From Thalassia testudinum (lineage: Eukaryota > Streptophyta > Magnoliopsida > Alismatales > Hydrocharitaceae), in contig JAZHRO010000039.1 of the NCBI GenBank assembly GCA_037157565.1, positions 46,562,001-46,626,000 of the forward strand: a DNA stretch of 64,000 nucleotides. The letters are read 5' to 3'. This document shows, in pieces, positions 11,220 through 22,726 of this stretch. Under the pieces are notes generated by a model. That model saw nothing but the letters and a program-made list of their open reading frames with translations. It did no database searches and was not told the DNA's origin. Position 1 is the first letter of the stretch; the number at the start of each line of letters is the position of its first letter. The translations under genes and the position numbers were made by a program.

Positions 11220-11305
11220 TCGGTGGACGGAGGCTTCAAGTGCATTTCTGCACTTCGGGCGGCGAGACTTTTGAGCCAAGGGTGTGAGAGCTTCTAGCTT
11301 GTGTA

Positions 11306-12766
11306 GTGGCAAAGCCTAGCCACATGGCAGACTTTCAGAGCATCCCAGTGGTCAGAGAGTACCCCAACGTGTTTCCAGAGGAGCTGCTAAGACTACCGCC
11401 TGAGCGTGAGATCGAGTTTGAGATCTCACTGGTACCGGGGACAAGCCCCATTTCTACAGCACCTTACAGGATGGCACCACTTGAGCTGCAAGAGCTCAAG
11501 TCCCAGTTGCAGGACCTATTGGAGAAGAGCTTTGTGAGGCACAGTGCGTCTCCGTGGGGAGCCCCGGTGTTATTCATGAAGAAGAAGGATGGTACCCTAC
11601 GCCTTTGTGTGGACTACAGACAGCGGAATAGGGTCACCATCAAGAACAGGTATCTGCTATCGAGGATTGATGATTTGTTTGACCAGTTGCGAGGTGTCAT
11701 GGTATTCTCCAAGATAGATTTGAGATCTGGCTACCACCAGTTGAGGATCAGGGAGACCGACATCTCCATGACAGCTTTCCGCACCCGATACGAACACTAC
11801 GAGTTTTTGGTCATGCCATTCGGGCTGACCAACGCCCCCGCTGCTTTCATGGATTTGATGAACCAGGTGTTCAGATTGTATATGGATCAGTTTGTGGGGG
11901 TAGTTATTGATGATGTGCTCTTTTACTCTCGGGATCAGGTGCAGCACGGACAACACTTACGAATGGTTCTGGACACATTGAGACGACATAGGCTGTATGC
12001 CAAATACAGCAAGTGTGAGTTCTGGTTGCGGCAGGTGACCTTCTTAGGTCACGTGATTTCAGGGGATGGCTTGGCTGTGGATCCAGCCAAGGTAGAGGCA
12101 GTTCTCAGGTGGGAGAGGCCACATACAGAGACATAGATCCGCAGTTCCTTGGGACTGGCAGGTTACTACCGGCGGTTTATCTGGGGTTTCTCGTAGATTG
12201 CACGTCCTATGACTCATTTGACCCGGAAGGAAGTGCCCTTTGCTTGGACAGACGCTTGTGAGGCGTGTTTTCAGGAGTTGAAGGAGAGGCTGACTTCGAC
12301 TCCTGTGCTTATCATCCCAGACAGCAGTGACGGGTTCGTTGTCTACACAAACGCTTCGTTGCAGGGGTTAGGGGATGTGCTCATGCAGCGGGGTCATGTT
12401 GTCGCTTACGCTTCGCGAAAACTAAAGCCTCATGAGCATAGCTACCCTACCCATGACTTAGAACTGGCAGCTATCGTCTTCGCACTAAAGACATGGAGGC
12501 ACTACCTGTACGGTGAGACTTTTGAGATATTCACGGATCATAAGAGCCTCAGGTTTTTGTTTGATCAGAAGGAGCTCAACATGAGACAGAGACGTTGGTT
12601 AGAGCCCCTGAAGGACTATGACTGCAGCATCTCCTACCATCCGGGGAAGGCCAATGTGGTGGCTGATACCTTGAGCCGGAAGGCGCCCGCCCACTTGACC
12701 AGCTTACAGGCACAGAGTTGGAGACTTATGGAGGAGTTGGGCAGTTGGCGACCCCTAGAGTTATAG
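11306..12766 (+). pseudogene. Element A reverse transcriptase and RNase H
   Basis: RT runs from about 11,340 to 12,133 with canonical Ty3/gypsy blocks: [43 protein letters not shown] and the catalytic VIDD (GATGAT at 11,909-11,914). A TAG at 12,134-12,136 and a second TAG in the FSQIARP-type motif near 12,194 break the frame before RNase H (12,209-12,766). RNase H shows [19 protein letters not shown] and the terminal VVADTLSRK, but its first catalytic Asp (YTDAS) is Asn, codon AAC at 12,350-12,352 (G to A). The RT fold is intact; the element is not. Confidence 0.9.
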
Positions 12767-14270
12767 GGGCATTACGGGTCAGTGACAGTGACACGACAAA
12801 CGAGACCAGAACTGATAGACCGCATCATTACATGACAGATGACAGATACATACCTGCAATCGTTGAGAGACAGAGTACTGTCAGGGGACCCAGGAGACTT
12901 CTCATTTACAGACGAGGTGTTGCATATGAGGGGACGTTTGTGCGTTCCCAGGGACAAGGAGTTGTTGAGAGCGCTCCTGACCGAGGCACACGGGTCCAGG
13001 TTCACCATACATCCCGAGGAACATAAAGATGTATCATGATCTGAGACGTGACTTTTGGTGGAAAGGGATGAAGTGGGATGTAGGTGAGTTCGTGCAACAG
13101 TGTTTAGCATGCCAGCAGGTGAAGGCCGAGCATCAGAGGCCTGCGGGGCCGTTGTAGCCACTTCCCGTGTCAGGGTGGAAGTGGGAGAGCATCACCATGG
13201 ACTTAGTGGTGGGCTTGCTCGTTACCTAGTGAGGACACGACGCAGTCTGGGTGATTGTAAATAGATTGACAAAGACAGCACGTTTCTTGCCGATCCGAGT
13301 CACCTTGGGACTAGTGCAGTTGGCAGAGAGATATATTCATGATGTGGTATGTCTGCACGGAGTTCTGCGTAAGATTGTATCCAACCGAGATACCCATTTT
13401 ACTTCCCAATTTTTGGCTGAGTTTTAGCAGGCTTTGGGGACACGGTTGAGGTTCAGTACGGCATACTACTCCCAGACGAACGGACAGTCAGAGTGCACGA
13501 TACAGACACTTGAGGACCTTTTATGCACCTGTGTACTAGACTGGAGGGGTTCTTGGGAGGAGCACTTACCCCAGGCAGAGTTTGCATATAATAACAGCTA
13601 TCACTCGAGTATCGGCATGGCACCCTACGAGACTCTGTACGGACGAAGGTGTACTGCATCCTTGAGTTAGGTTGAGGTAGGGACCAAGTGGGAGGTTGGC
13701 CCCCGGCTGATCCGACAGAGTCAAGAGGTGATCAAGCATATTCACAGACGACTTCGCACTGTCAGGAGCAGACAGAAGAGTTATACTGATTGGAAGCACA
13801 AAAAGGTGCAGTTCGAGGTTGAGGACCACATCTTCCTTCGTGTTTCTCCCATGAAGGGCCTGCAGCATTTTGGGGGGAAAGGGAAGCTCGCGTCGAGATT
13901 TATGGGGCCCTTTAAGATCCTAGAACGGGTAGAACCTGTTGCTTACAGGCTTGCCTTTCCTCCCCAGCTTTCTGGTGTGCATGACGTGTTCCACGTGTCT
14001 AACCTCAGGAAGTACGTCGCCGATTCCAGTCACGTTCTGAGCCATGAGAGTGTCGAGGTGGGTGACGACTTGACCTACCCCGAGCAACCAGTACAGATAC
14101 TAGACAGAGCCGTCCGGAGTTTGAGACGGAAGCAGGTACCCCTGGTGAAGGTCTTGTGGAGGAGCCAGCTGTACGAGGAGGCTACCTGGGAGCCTAAGGT
14201 GACGATGCGAGAGCGGTACCCGGAGATTTTTGAGGGTACATCTTTTCGGACCGACTTCGGTCCTCTTTAA
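12767..14270 (+). pseudogene. Element A integrase with C-terminal chromodomain
   Basis: Integrase inserts the cDNA, and chromodomains direct chromoviruses towards particular chromatin. The HHCC finger (about 12,980-13,130, ending CLACQ) is frameshifted near 13,015. The core keeps the first Asp (TMDLV, 13,200-13,202) and the Glu (QSECTIQ, 13,491-13,493), but the second Asp is Asn (VSNRD, codon 13,383-13,385). Stops occur near 13,156, 13,228-13,233, 13,425 and 13,667. The GPFKILERV and HDVFHVSNLRKY motifs mark the C-terminal region. The chromodomain is at about 14,080-14,230 (EQPVQILDRAVRSLRR ... VLWRSQLYEEATWEPK). The frame ends at 14,270. Confidence 0.9.
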
Positions 14271-14309
14271 GTTTGTTATGCGTATATAGTTCTTTTTCCG
14301 CACCCTAGC

Positions 14310-14353
14310 TAGCTCAAGTTTCGGGGATGAAACTTCTTTTAAGTTTGTTATGA
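14310..14353 (+). other. Eroded polypurine tract of element A
   Basis: CGGGGATGAAACTTCTTTTAA just before the 3' LTR matches the conserved end of Tekay elements. The G-run normally next to the LTR has decayed to AAGTTTGTTATGA. Confidence 0.55.
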
Positions 14354-17123
14354 TGTAAAGACCCATTCTATCCTGAGCCTTTTAAGACATCTGGACTGTC
14401 GGTCAGACATCTGGAACCCTTCCCAAACGTCTGGAAATTGAATTTTTTGTGCAAGCCTTCACGTCTGCGCGCGGACGGCGCAAAGACAGTACTCTCTTTT
14501 TCCTTCCCTTCTTCTCTTCCATCCTCATACGAACCCTAACGCATCACCTTATAAACCCCCCTTCCTCCTCTCTCATTCTTCCCACACCAGCCACCTTCTT
14601 CTCTTCCTCTCCACCCCAGCGAAAGGAGCTAGCGCGAGCGAGAGAGCGCGAGAGTAGCGACGAGGAGCGGCGTGAGGAGAAGAGGAGGAGTTGAGCTCGC
14701 GAGCTCGTGTGGGAGCTCACCGGAGAGCGCACGACCAGAGCAACACGTGCGGGAGGAGGAGAGCGTCGGGGGAATCGTCCCTGACACTGCTGTAGCTGGA
14801 GCTGCAGGCAAAGAGGCGTGCCACGGCTGCACACGATGAGAGCAAGCAAGAGCAGGTTCTGGTTCTGGGTTTTTCCCATAATCATACGTCTGGAGTGACG
14901 TCTAGACGATGGAGTGGACGTCTGAAGGCTACTCCAGACGTCTGAAGACAGATCCTCGTGAAGGTATGTTCCCTTTGCGAATACGGCCATGTAGGCTGCT
15001 TTGCAGCTACTCTTTGCGTGGCGAATTTGAGAATATTTTGCTGTCGCGTGCAGGATTTGCTTCGAGAAGGCGCGGGGCACTCCCTCCCACACGTTTCAGA
15101 CGTTTGGGCAGCTTACTAGACGGCTGAAAGAACTTCCAAACGTCCAGAGAGGAGGACGGACGTCTGGAGCTGGGTCCAAACGGTCTAGAAGAGGTCCTGG
15201 ACGTCTGGGGTCGACACAGATCCTGAGGTGCATTTCTAGACACTTTTAAGACATCTGGACGTTGTTTCAGACGTCTGATTTGAGTCAATAACCCTATTTT
15301 AGACCCGTTTAGGGTCCATTTGAGGTCCATTTTATGCAAACAAGATACCGGTGTTTTCCTTGCGAGTTCCTCTACTTGTTAGAAGGCTTTCTATATTGTT
15401 TTGAATGTTCCTTTGTGATTGTTCCTTGTTAGAGGACTTCGTTCCGTTGTGGGTTCGGGGCTTGCTGAAGCACGTGAGCCTGCCGTTCGAGCCCCCAATA
15501 CTCCTGGGTTGATTGGTAGAGTGGCTTCCCTTAATTTAATTATAAACATGAATGCATGTGTCGAATGAATGAGTAGAACCTAAGATATGGCATGAATCCT
15601 AAGACGAGAAGTACCTGAAATGTCTATATGCGTGATTGAATTGCAATCTTGAATGAGTAGACAGAAATGTTAACAACTGCCTGTAAATGAACAAAAGCTG
15701 CCTGTGAATTATGAATTACCTGTGCTAGTTAACAGTTACATGTGACCTTACCTATTGTATACGTTAAATGATATAATACAAGCTGCATGTGTATAACCTG
15801 AGAATGGAAATGTGAATGATAGAAATAAGAGTTGCATGTGTATAACCTGAGAATGGAAATGTGAATGATGAAACCTGATATGGAATGACATGAGAAATAT
15901 GAGCATGAACCCTACGGGGAATTAGGAGTAGAGCTCTTGGAAATAAATGGAATGGATCTGGAAATGTGAGTGGGGAAGTGTGCTGGCCCTTGAGTATGGA
16001 GTACCAAGGAGAGCGACTGTCCCCTGTTTAGTGTAAAGCGGAGCTAGCTGCCCTTGGGTTGGGACCCGGGGTTAAGATTGGCCACTCTGCACCGACTTCT
16101 TGGTCCTTGCGTACACTGTACCGAGGAGAGCTACTAGTGTAGTGGGAGAGCTAGCAACCCCACGGGGCCCGGGGTTCAGCTAGCCACCCTACACCAACTT
16201 GTTAAGCCCACTGGGCAAACCAGGGTAGTTAGGCGAAGGTGCACGGACTGCGAAGAGGCGAGACCCTTGTTTGGTTCTTAGGGGCTAAACCCCTGTTACT
16301 AAGAGGGCTAGGCCCTATACTGTTCTGTACTGTACTTTGAGCGCACCCGTTAGCAGAAACGACTGACCGCGTGCCAATGCGGGGTAGCTACCTATGCTCT
16401 TATCGCGCGTGCCGTAGTCACCGTTACGTCTGTTCGTGACCTTGGGGTGGTTGACTGGGTGTAGGATCACCACGGGGAACTCTCCTAGCCAGGAGAGCAC
16501 CACGTGTGCCTTCTACTCTTTGGAAAAGACTACAATAAAGATCGTTCCCATGAATAACATTCGAGATCAAGAAAGAGATTTGGAAATATATAAACCAATG
16601 GGTGAAAAGGAATAAGTTGTAAATTAAAGAATTGTAATAGCTAGTTTACCTGTTAGCTTTACTGCTTTAGTTAGTTGGTTTCCACTCTACTCGGCATTCG
16701 CTGACTCTATGTTTGCTCATAACCCTTTTGAGGTCCACATGTTGAGAAACTCGAGTCTCCTGCTGCAGAGGGTGCTGGGCCTAGTAGAACCTTGTAGTAA
16801 TAGCTTTCTATTGTAGCACCTTCTTATAGTAGAGTTCAGACTCTTGTACTTTTACGTTCTGTACTTTACGTTATGTACCTTTACATTTTTGTACTTTTAT
16901 GCCCCTGTACCTTGTTACTGTTCCACTATTGTGGTGGTGATATGTACTATAGCAGCTTTTACTTTCCTTACTACTTTACTCTTTTACTGTTAATTGCTTA
17001 GCACAGTAAATGTGGTTTACTTTCCTACTTTTTGGTTATTTCTTGTTAGACGACTGGGTCTTGGGATTAGTCGAGTCAAGCCGATCTCAGGTCTTGTAGG
17101 GATTCGGGAACTGGGTCGTAACA
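14354..17123 (+). repeat. Element A 3' LTR
   Basis: 2,770 bases, TGTAAAGACCC to GGGTCGTAACA, followed by the GGGAT duplication. It is collinear with the 5' LTR. Long AT-rich stretches such as 15,541-15,720 look identical to 7,741-7,920, while the palindrome-rich part (14,881-14,940) has 8 differences in 60 bases, 7 of them transitions. Confidence 0.92.
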
Positions 17124-17128
17124 GGGAT

Positions 17129-17165
17129 CCACCAGAACCCAGGCACCTGTAGAACGTCACTAATA
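17129..17165 (-). pseudogene. Sliver of the Tat antisense ORF region between elements A and B
   Basis: About 40 bases left between the right target duplication of element A (17,124-17,128) and the left one of element B (17,166-17,170). It joins 6,551 on one side to 32,529 on the other when both elements are set aside. Confidence 0.5.
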
Positions 17166-17170
17166 GTAGG

Positions 17171-19918
17171 TGGTGGCGTTAGCTCTTAGCGGAGTTATAA
17201 AAATTACGTTCGTTGCAGTATCTTGCGAAAAGCTATCACCAGTTTATTACAATTTATTACTCAGAATAAAAAGTTTCCCGAGGTCGAACTCAGGGAGCAC
17301 ACTATGATTCCAGAAGCATACAAATTCACAATTACAAAAAGTCAAGAGAGAGAGAGGATAAAATAAAGAAAATCCTTTTCTTCTTTCTTTCCCTTCTCTT
17401 CTTTCTCCCGGCTCTTCTTCTCTTTTCCTTCTCTTCTTCTTTCTGCCTTTCCCTATTCCGTACGTCTGATTCTCTGAATCAGACGCCTTATTGGCCCCGT
17501 TGCAACAATGCCTCCTTTCAGTTGTCTTCGCGGCCTTTCCTTATTCTTTTCTTTCTTTCTCTCGCTACGGCTCTTCTCCTTCTCTTTCTTCTCAGCTTCT
17601 TCTCCTTGCAGCAGCTCTTCTCCTTGGCTTCTTCTTCTTTTCTTCCTTGCTCTGCGGCTTCTCCTTCACCATCTTCTTTCTTCTTTGCTTTGCGGCTTCT
17701 TTCTTCCTTGCTTTGCGGCTAAGTCCTCGCCGCTTTGCTTCCTCTTCTTCTCACCTGCTCCCTGCACACACGCAAACGCAAAAACCTACCCCTACCCTTC
17801 CCCGCGTCTCTCTCTCTCTGAATCTCTCTTTGGTACGCTCTCCCAGAGCCGGGTAATCGGGTCGGGTCGCGTGCCCGGGTCCAGGCGCACCGGCGTGGGT
17901 GGTGCGCGAGCAGTGCCCAGGCAGGATAGTTGAGTCGGGTCACCAAGTCCGCGTGGGCAGTGCCGCGGACGAGGCGCGTGAATAGGTGAGGGACCTCACC
18001 CCTGTGTGACTTGAGGCGAATAGCCTCAGTCACTTTTTCCCTTTATACTGGTGCGGGCGCGCGTCAGCTTCCGAGGTGGGACTAAAGTCCCACCTGCATC
18101 TTCATGCATCTGCAGGAGGAAGGCTCAACCAATTGGGTCAGCGGCAGAGGCCTTCGATCCCAATTACGAACCTGAGTGTGTGTGTGTGAGGGAGTTCCGC
18201 AGCTGCTGGACCTGGCAACCTGGAGCGCTACAGCCTGGAGCAGCTCGCGAAGCAGCTTCAACCTGCTCGTCAGTGGCGGCTAGAGCTCGAACCTTGTCTA
18301 ACACAAAAAGGGCCTTACAGCTCTATCAGACTACAAGAGGACCTTCGCCGTGTCACGGCGAAGACGAGGCAGTAGGTGGCAGGCTGCGGGGCAACCTAGG
18401 CGTGCGTGCCTAGGTCGCTCTGTGGCCGGAGTGATGGGTTTGTTCAAGGGTGTGTTTGGGTGAGTAGAGTGGTGGTGTGAGTGAGGGGAAATGCTGAGTG
18501 AAGCGAGGGGATGCTTATGGGCTTGTCGGCGAGGGGTGGAATGGACTGTGGAGGTGGAGCAGCCTCGCCAAAGTTGGTGGCCGGAGGTGGAACTGATGGT
18601 GTTGGTAGCGGCAGTCGAGAGATCAAAAATACAATTTGTTGAGGGGGAAATAAAGAGGGGATAAAATGGAGGAACTTCTACCTAGCTAAGCAGACGAAGG
18701 GGGGCAGGAGGCGGGCGACACAATTCTGCCGTCGCCGGAGACAACGCCCTGTGGGAAGATGACGACGACGAGGAAGATAGACTGGAGAGTGCCTACTGGT
18801 ACGGCAAGGCACGACAAATGATGGCGGAGCTAACCCTGCCACTGGTATGGTGGTAGGGTGATGAGAGAGGGAGTGGAGAGTCGCCGAAGCCTGCGGGCGA
18901 ATGGCTGGAAGAGGAGGAGACGAAGGTTGGGGAAATTCCTTGGCCAAAACAGGCTTGAGACGACCGGAGGGCCCTGCCGTCCCTTAAATAGCAGTTGGCG
19001 AGGAGAGGATCTCGAGGAGAGAGCGTGGAGAGCTTGCTGGAGAATGGTCGGAGAAGAGACAAACTCCTCTCGTGCATTCGCACGAGAGGCATGGGCAGTG
19101 GCAGGTCATGGGAGGGGGTCTACGCGATAGAGGACAACGCAGGGAACTCCCCCTTCATTTCTGAGAGTGCCTCCCATACCCTGTGCGGCGCCATCCTCCG
19201 CGCAAAGTCGCCGGAGTTATGGGCAGCTACGCAGGGTGGCAGAGGGACCGTTCTGCAAAGAACGAAAGGGAAGCTGGGGGGCAATGTGCAGGGGTTCAAA
19301 AAGTTAAGGGTCAAAAAGTAATTCATGAGGATCAATTTGTAAAGTAGGTCAAGATGGCCTTCCCTTAGGTCCAAATTTTGGTACAAACCAAATTTGGACC
19401 TAAGGAATCTAATGGTGAAGTTTGATTTTAGATTTGACCACGTTTGACCGGTCTATGTGCAAAAAAATCCAAATTAGGTAAAAAATTGGGTATGATTCTC
19501 AATTTAGGTCAAGACAGGTTCCAATAGCCAAATTGAAGGTTCTAAACACTAGGGAATGTTTTTCCATGAATTTTAAAGGGTTTAATTGAATTTTATCTTG
19601 CTTGGAACTTCATGAATTAAAGTAGGTTTGTTTAGGGTTACAGAATGTCATTTTATTCCTAGAAATTGCTATGACCATTTTCAGATCAAATCACCCCACT
19701 TTCTTTCTTGTTAATCCCATTTGACCTGTGTTTAGACCCTTAGACATCTCATTTGTGTACTGCACTGGTAAAATTACAATTTTACCCCTTGGGTGTTACT
19801 TTATATTCAGATTTATAGTTATTTTATTTAGGCTTTCCCTTAGGTTTTATAGGAGCTTTTATATACATATTTAGGTCAAGAAATGTGCTAGTTAGGATTC
19901 ATGATGAGTCTCTCTTTA
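17171..19918 (-). repeat. Element B 3' LTR
   Basis: 2,748 bases. On the minus strand it begins TAAAGAGAGACTC at 19,918, next to a G-run, and ends GCCACCA at 17,171. It is collinear with 29,784-32,523. A GAATCAGACG copy of the AGACGTCT motif lies at about 17,463-17,487, paired with TACGTCTGATTC, so the site can fold back on itself. Open frames in the pyrimidine-rich part (17,490-17,930) encode Leu/Phe/Ser runs without homology and are not genes. Confidence 0.9.
18042..18047 (-). promoter_or_regulatory. TATA box of element B 3' LTR
   Basis: TATAAA on the minus strand in an AGTATAAAGGG context. The counterpart in the 5' LTR is at 30,646-30,651. Confidence 0.5.
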
Positions 19919-21450
19919 TACCCCCATGCCTAGCTTTTGCTAGTCCCTTAGCAAAAATTTAAGGTTTTAACCTTTGTTCTAGACCATGAACTTCTTCCAT
20001 CAAGTTTTGATAAGTGTTTTTCCTCTTGTATCCCTGATTAGGTCAGAATGTCAATCATAGGCCTAAAAGGTACTCTACTAACAATCAAGATCCAGATCTG
20101 TCTAGCTTTAGCTTCAGTCTTTAGCGAAGGTTTTTAAGGCCTACAGGAACTAACTCAAAGTTTATTGTATTCTGTAGTTAAAGCACCCGTGCCTGAGATA
20201 TTTTTAGCCTTGGTTCAGTTTGCATTGCGTTTTGTAAGAGAGAGAGACAGAAGATTTATTTGTTTGGAGAGTTTTCTCTCTCTTTTATTTTTAATTCTAG
20301 GTTAGGATTGGCTTCACAACACGATCTATATCGGATTCCTTGTCCCCATCATCAATCCTCAAGGGTCCCTGCCAGTCGATGCTTCGAGATAGCACCACCC
20401 ATGGCAACCCCTAGAACCCTAGCTTTCGAGACTTCAAGATAATCCCGCCCATGGCGTTCCGTGACCGAATTCAGACCCTGGCAATTGACACTTCGTGATA
20501 ATGCCATCCATGGAATCTGAACCGGCGGAGTGCTTACATGCCCCCAGTAGGATATGTAAATATCCTAAGAGACAAGCACCGAGAAGATGATATGTTGTTA
20601 CACATCTTCGAGGGGAATTTCCCACCTCTCTACGCCGAGAACTCGTCCAAATCAACTTGTGTTGATCGACTGATCCTAATCTAGGTGACTTTTCAGAACA
20701 TTTGAAAGGCTTTTGCGTGATTTGATACTTATACTTACTAAACCAGACTGTGTGTGTGAATTTGGGTGCTTAGGTTACTAAGTCCCGTAAACCAAAAGTT
20801 AGTCAACGAGGCCGAATACTTCCTACGCCTTGGACCTAATCCTTAAGCTTTTCATTTTCCTCAACCTCTTGAGGAGTGTATAGATCTTAATGGGTACTAA
20901 GAGTCTATCCAAGAATGCCTAAGGTTTGCGTTCTTACTAATCTTGTTGTACACTTTCCTTTTTCTTTTCCTTAATGTGGTCTAGAACTTAGGTTAGATTC
21001 CTTAATTTCTTACTAATGACTATCCCTTTTTTTTCTTTCATTTTGTGCTCCTTTTATCATTTTGCTCTTTTTCTCCTCCTCTTTTTCTCCTTCAAAGTTT
21101 TTTTTTTTTGTATATGTGGATTTTTTTTGGTTAAAACCTTTTCCTTACTGTTTAATTGCACTTTTATACCCCCATATGCCTAAGATTTGCAATGTCCTCA
21201 TTGTACATTAGGTGGATTTTTATTTAGCTTGGTTCATGCAATAGGACAGGTATTTGATGAGTGGATGAGTCCAATTGACTGTTGTGGACGATTTCTAATC
21301 TCAGGTACGAGTACCTGAGGTGAAGTTGGCTATCCTAAAGGATAAACCTAAAGTGCAAAGAAATGTCAGAAAAGGTTTTGGGTTTTTCAAGAATGACGGG
21401 CTGCCTCCCGTTAAGCGTTGAGTTTTACGCAATCGGTTGGGCGCAATAAG
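19919..21450 (-). other. Element B region between integrase and 3' LTR, no env-like ORF
   Basis: Athila elements often carry an env-like ORF here. I see only short, unrelated frames. The stretch contains a polypurine run (GGCATGGGGG on the minus strand) next to the LTR, a three-copy imperfect repeat at 20,363-20,524, and a pyrimidine-rich stretch near 21,020-21,125. Loss of an env-like gene, or a lineage that never had it, would both fit. Confidence 0.5.
20363..20524. repeat. Three imperfect copies of a 50-58 base unit
   Basis: The core ACTTCGNGATAATNCCNCCCATGG appears with variations at about 20,380, 20,430 and 20,488, each preceded by an ACCCTGGC- or TCCCTGCC-like block. Confidence 0.5.
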
Positions 21451-22718
21451 CTCAAGGAGAATGGAGGATAAATGATGACTCATCCAGATCTGTACTGGTT
21501 ACATCAATGAATGGTTTGAGTCTCTGACCATTCACGACGAAAGGTTCGGAATCGTGGCTGAGAGGACTGATTTCGACGGGCTCCATTTCCAAAAATTTGT
21601 CGGACGAGATATGGTCCGACCCACTTGGATCGTAATTTCCCAGGGAAAAGTTTGAGTCGGGCATCGAAGAGTAGGACCTTCTGACCAAGGTGGAAGATCT
21701 TTCTAGAAATGTGTTTTTCATGAAAGGCTTTAACCCACTCTTTGTAGATTTACGAGTTCTCATACGCATCAAGGCGTAGTTCATCAATCTCGCTTATTTG
21801 AAGCTTTCTGTGGGTTCCAGCCTTAGAAAGATCTAAGTTGCAGTTCCGTACTGCCCAATAGGCTTTGTGCACTAGTTTGACGGGAAGGGGACATGCCTTC
21901 CCATACACTAGTGTAAAAGGAGACATGCCTAATTGGGTTTTGTGAGCGGTCCTATAGGCCCACAACGCTTCCGGAAGTCGGGACGACCAGTCCTTCCTAT
22001 CAGGTCGAACAGTAACCTGTAGGATTTTCTTGATCTCCCGATTTGATAGCTTAGCTAGACCATTAGTCTGGGGGTGGTAAGGAGTAGAGATTCGGTGAGA
22101 CACCCCGTATTTGGTCATCAGTGACCTGAACCGAGCATTGGAAAAATGGATCCCTCCATCAGAGATGATAGCACGAGAAATTCATAACTGTGAGAAGATA
22201 TTCTGATGAATGAATTTGATGACGATATTGTAATCACAGGTTCGAGTCGGAATGGCTTCGATCCATTTGAACACGTAGTCTACTACGAGTAAAATGTACT
22301 CGAAGCCGTCCGAAATAAAAAAGGGGCCCATAAAATCAATCACCCAAATATCGAAGATCTCGCATACGAGAATCGGCTGTAAAGGCATCATGTCGCGGTG
22401 GCTCATGTTGCTCAAAGTTTGGCAACGACTGCATGCCTTACAGTATCTATATGCATCTTTGAAGATAGTGGGCCAGTAAAAGCCACACTGGAGGATTTTT
22501 GATGTGGTTTTGTGCCCAGAAAAGTAGCCACCGCATGCCTGGTCATGGCAGAAAGAAAGAATATTGTTGATTTCTTCCTCTGGGATGCATCGCAGGATTA
22601 CTTGGTCAGCACCTATGCAGAAAAGGTATGGGTCTTCCCAGATGTAGTACTTGGCATCGGAGCGCAACTTGTCTTTCTTGGACTTTGGCCAATCAGACGG
22701 GATCTGATGAGATGCCAA
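21450..22718 (-). pseudogene. Element B integrase, catalytic Glu replaced
   Basis: The minus strand encodes the HHCC finger (CHDQACGGYFSGHKT ... CKACSRC, near 22,420-22,560), the first core Asp (WVIDFMGP, near 22,340), and the second Asp (IISDGG, near 22,160) after a stop. The Glu expected 36 residues on is Lys: GLAKLSNREIK, codon AAG at 22,050-22,052 (G to A). The C-terminal part reads YGKACPLPVKLVHKAYWA and continues in another frame to about 21,450. The motifs YHPQTNG and LWAYRTAHKTQLG place it with Athila-type integrases. Not functional. Confidence 0.88.
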
Positions 22719-22726
22719 GTAGTTTA

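Larger units (their letters stand above)
6557..17123 (+). mobile_element. Element A: full-length Tekay/Del chromovirus (Ty3/gypsy), dead
   Basis: Two LTRs of 2.77 kb (6,557-9,325 and 14,354-17,123) bracket a 5.0 kb interior with gag, protease, RT, RNase H, integrase and a C-terminal chromodomain in the usual Ty3/gypsy order. The target duplication GGGAT is perfect (6,552-6,556 and 17,124-17,128). LTR ends are TGT...ACA, with the 5' copy mutated to TCT. The insertion lies inside the antisense ORF of the older Tat element. Every enzymatic domain has at least one inactivating change: stops, frameshifts and lost catalytic residues in protease, RNase H and integrase. The element cannot move on its own. 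Confidence 0.93.

Noticed and set aside
14544..15092. Open frame of 182 codons (-) in element A 3' LTR
   Set aside because: Antisense to the LTR and not open at the matching place in the 5' LTR. It reflects few stops in GC-rich sequence.
17508..17933. Leu/Phe/Ser-rich open frames resembling a membrane protein
   Set aside because: The pyrimidine-rich LTR gives Leu, Phe and Ser codons in every frame, and overlapping frames are equally long.
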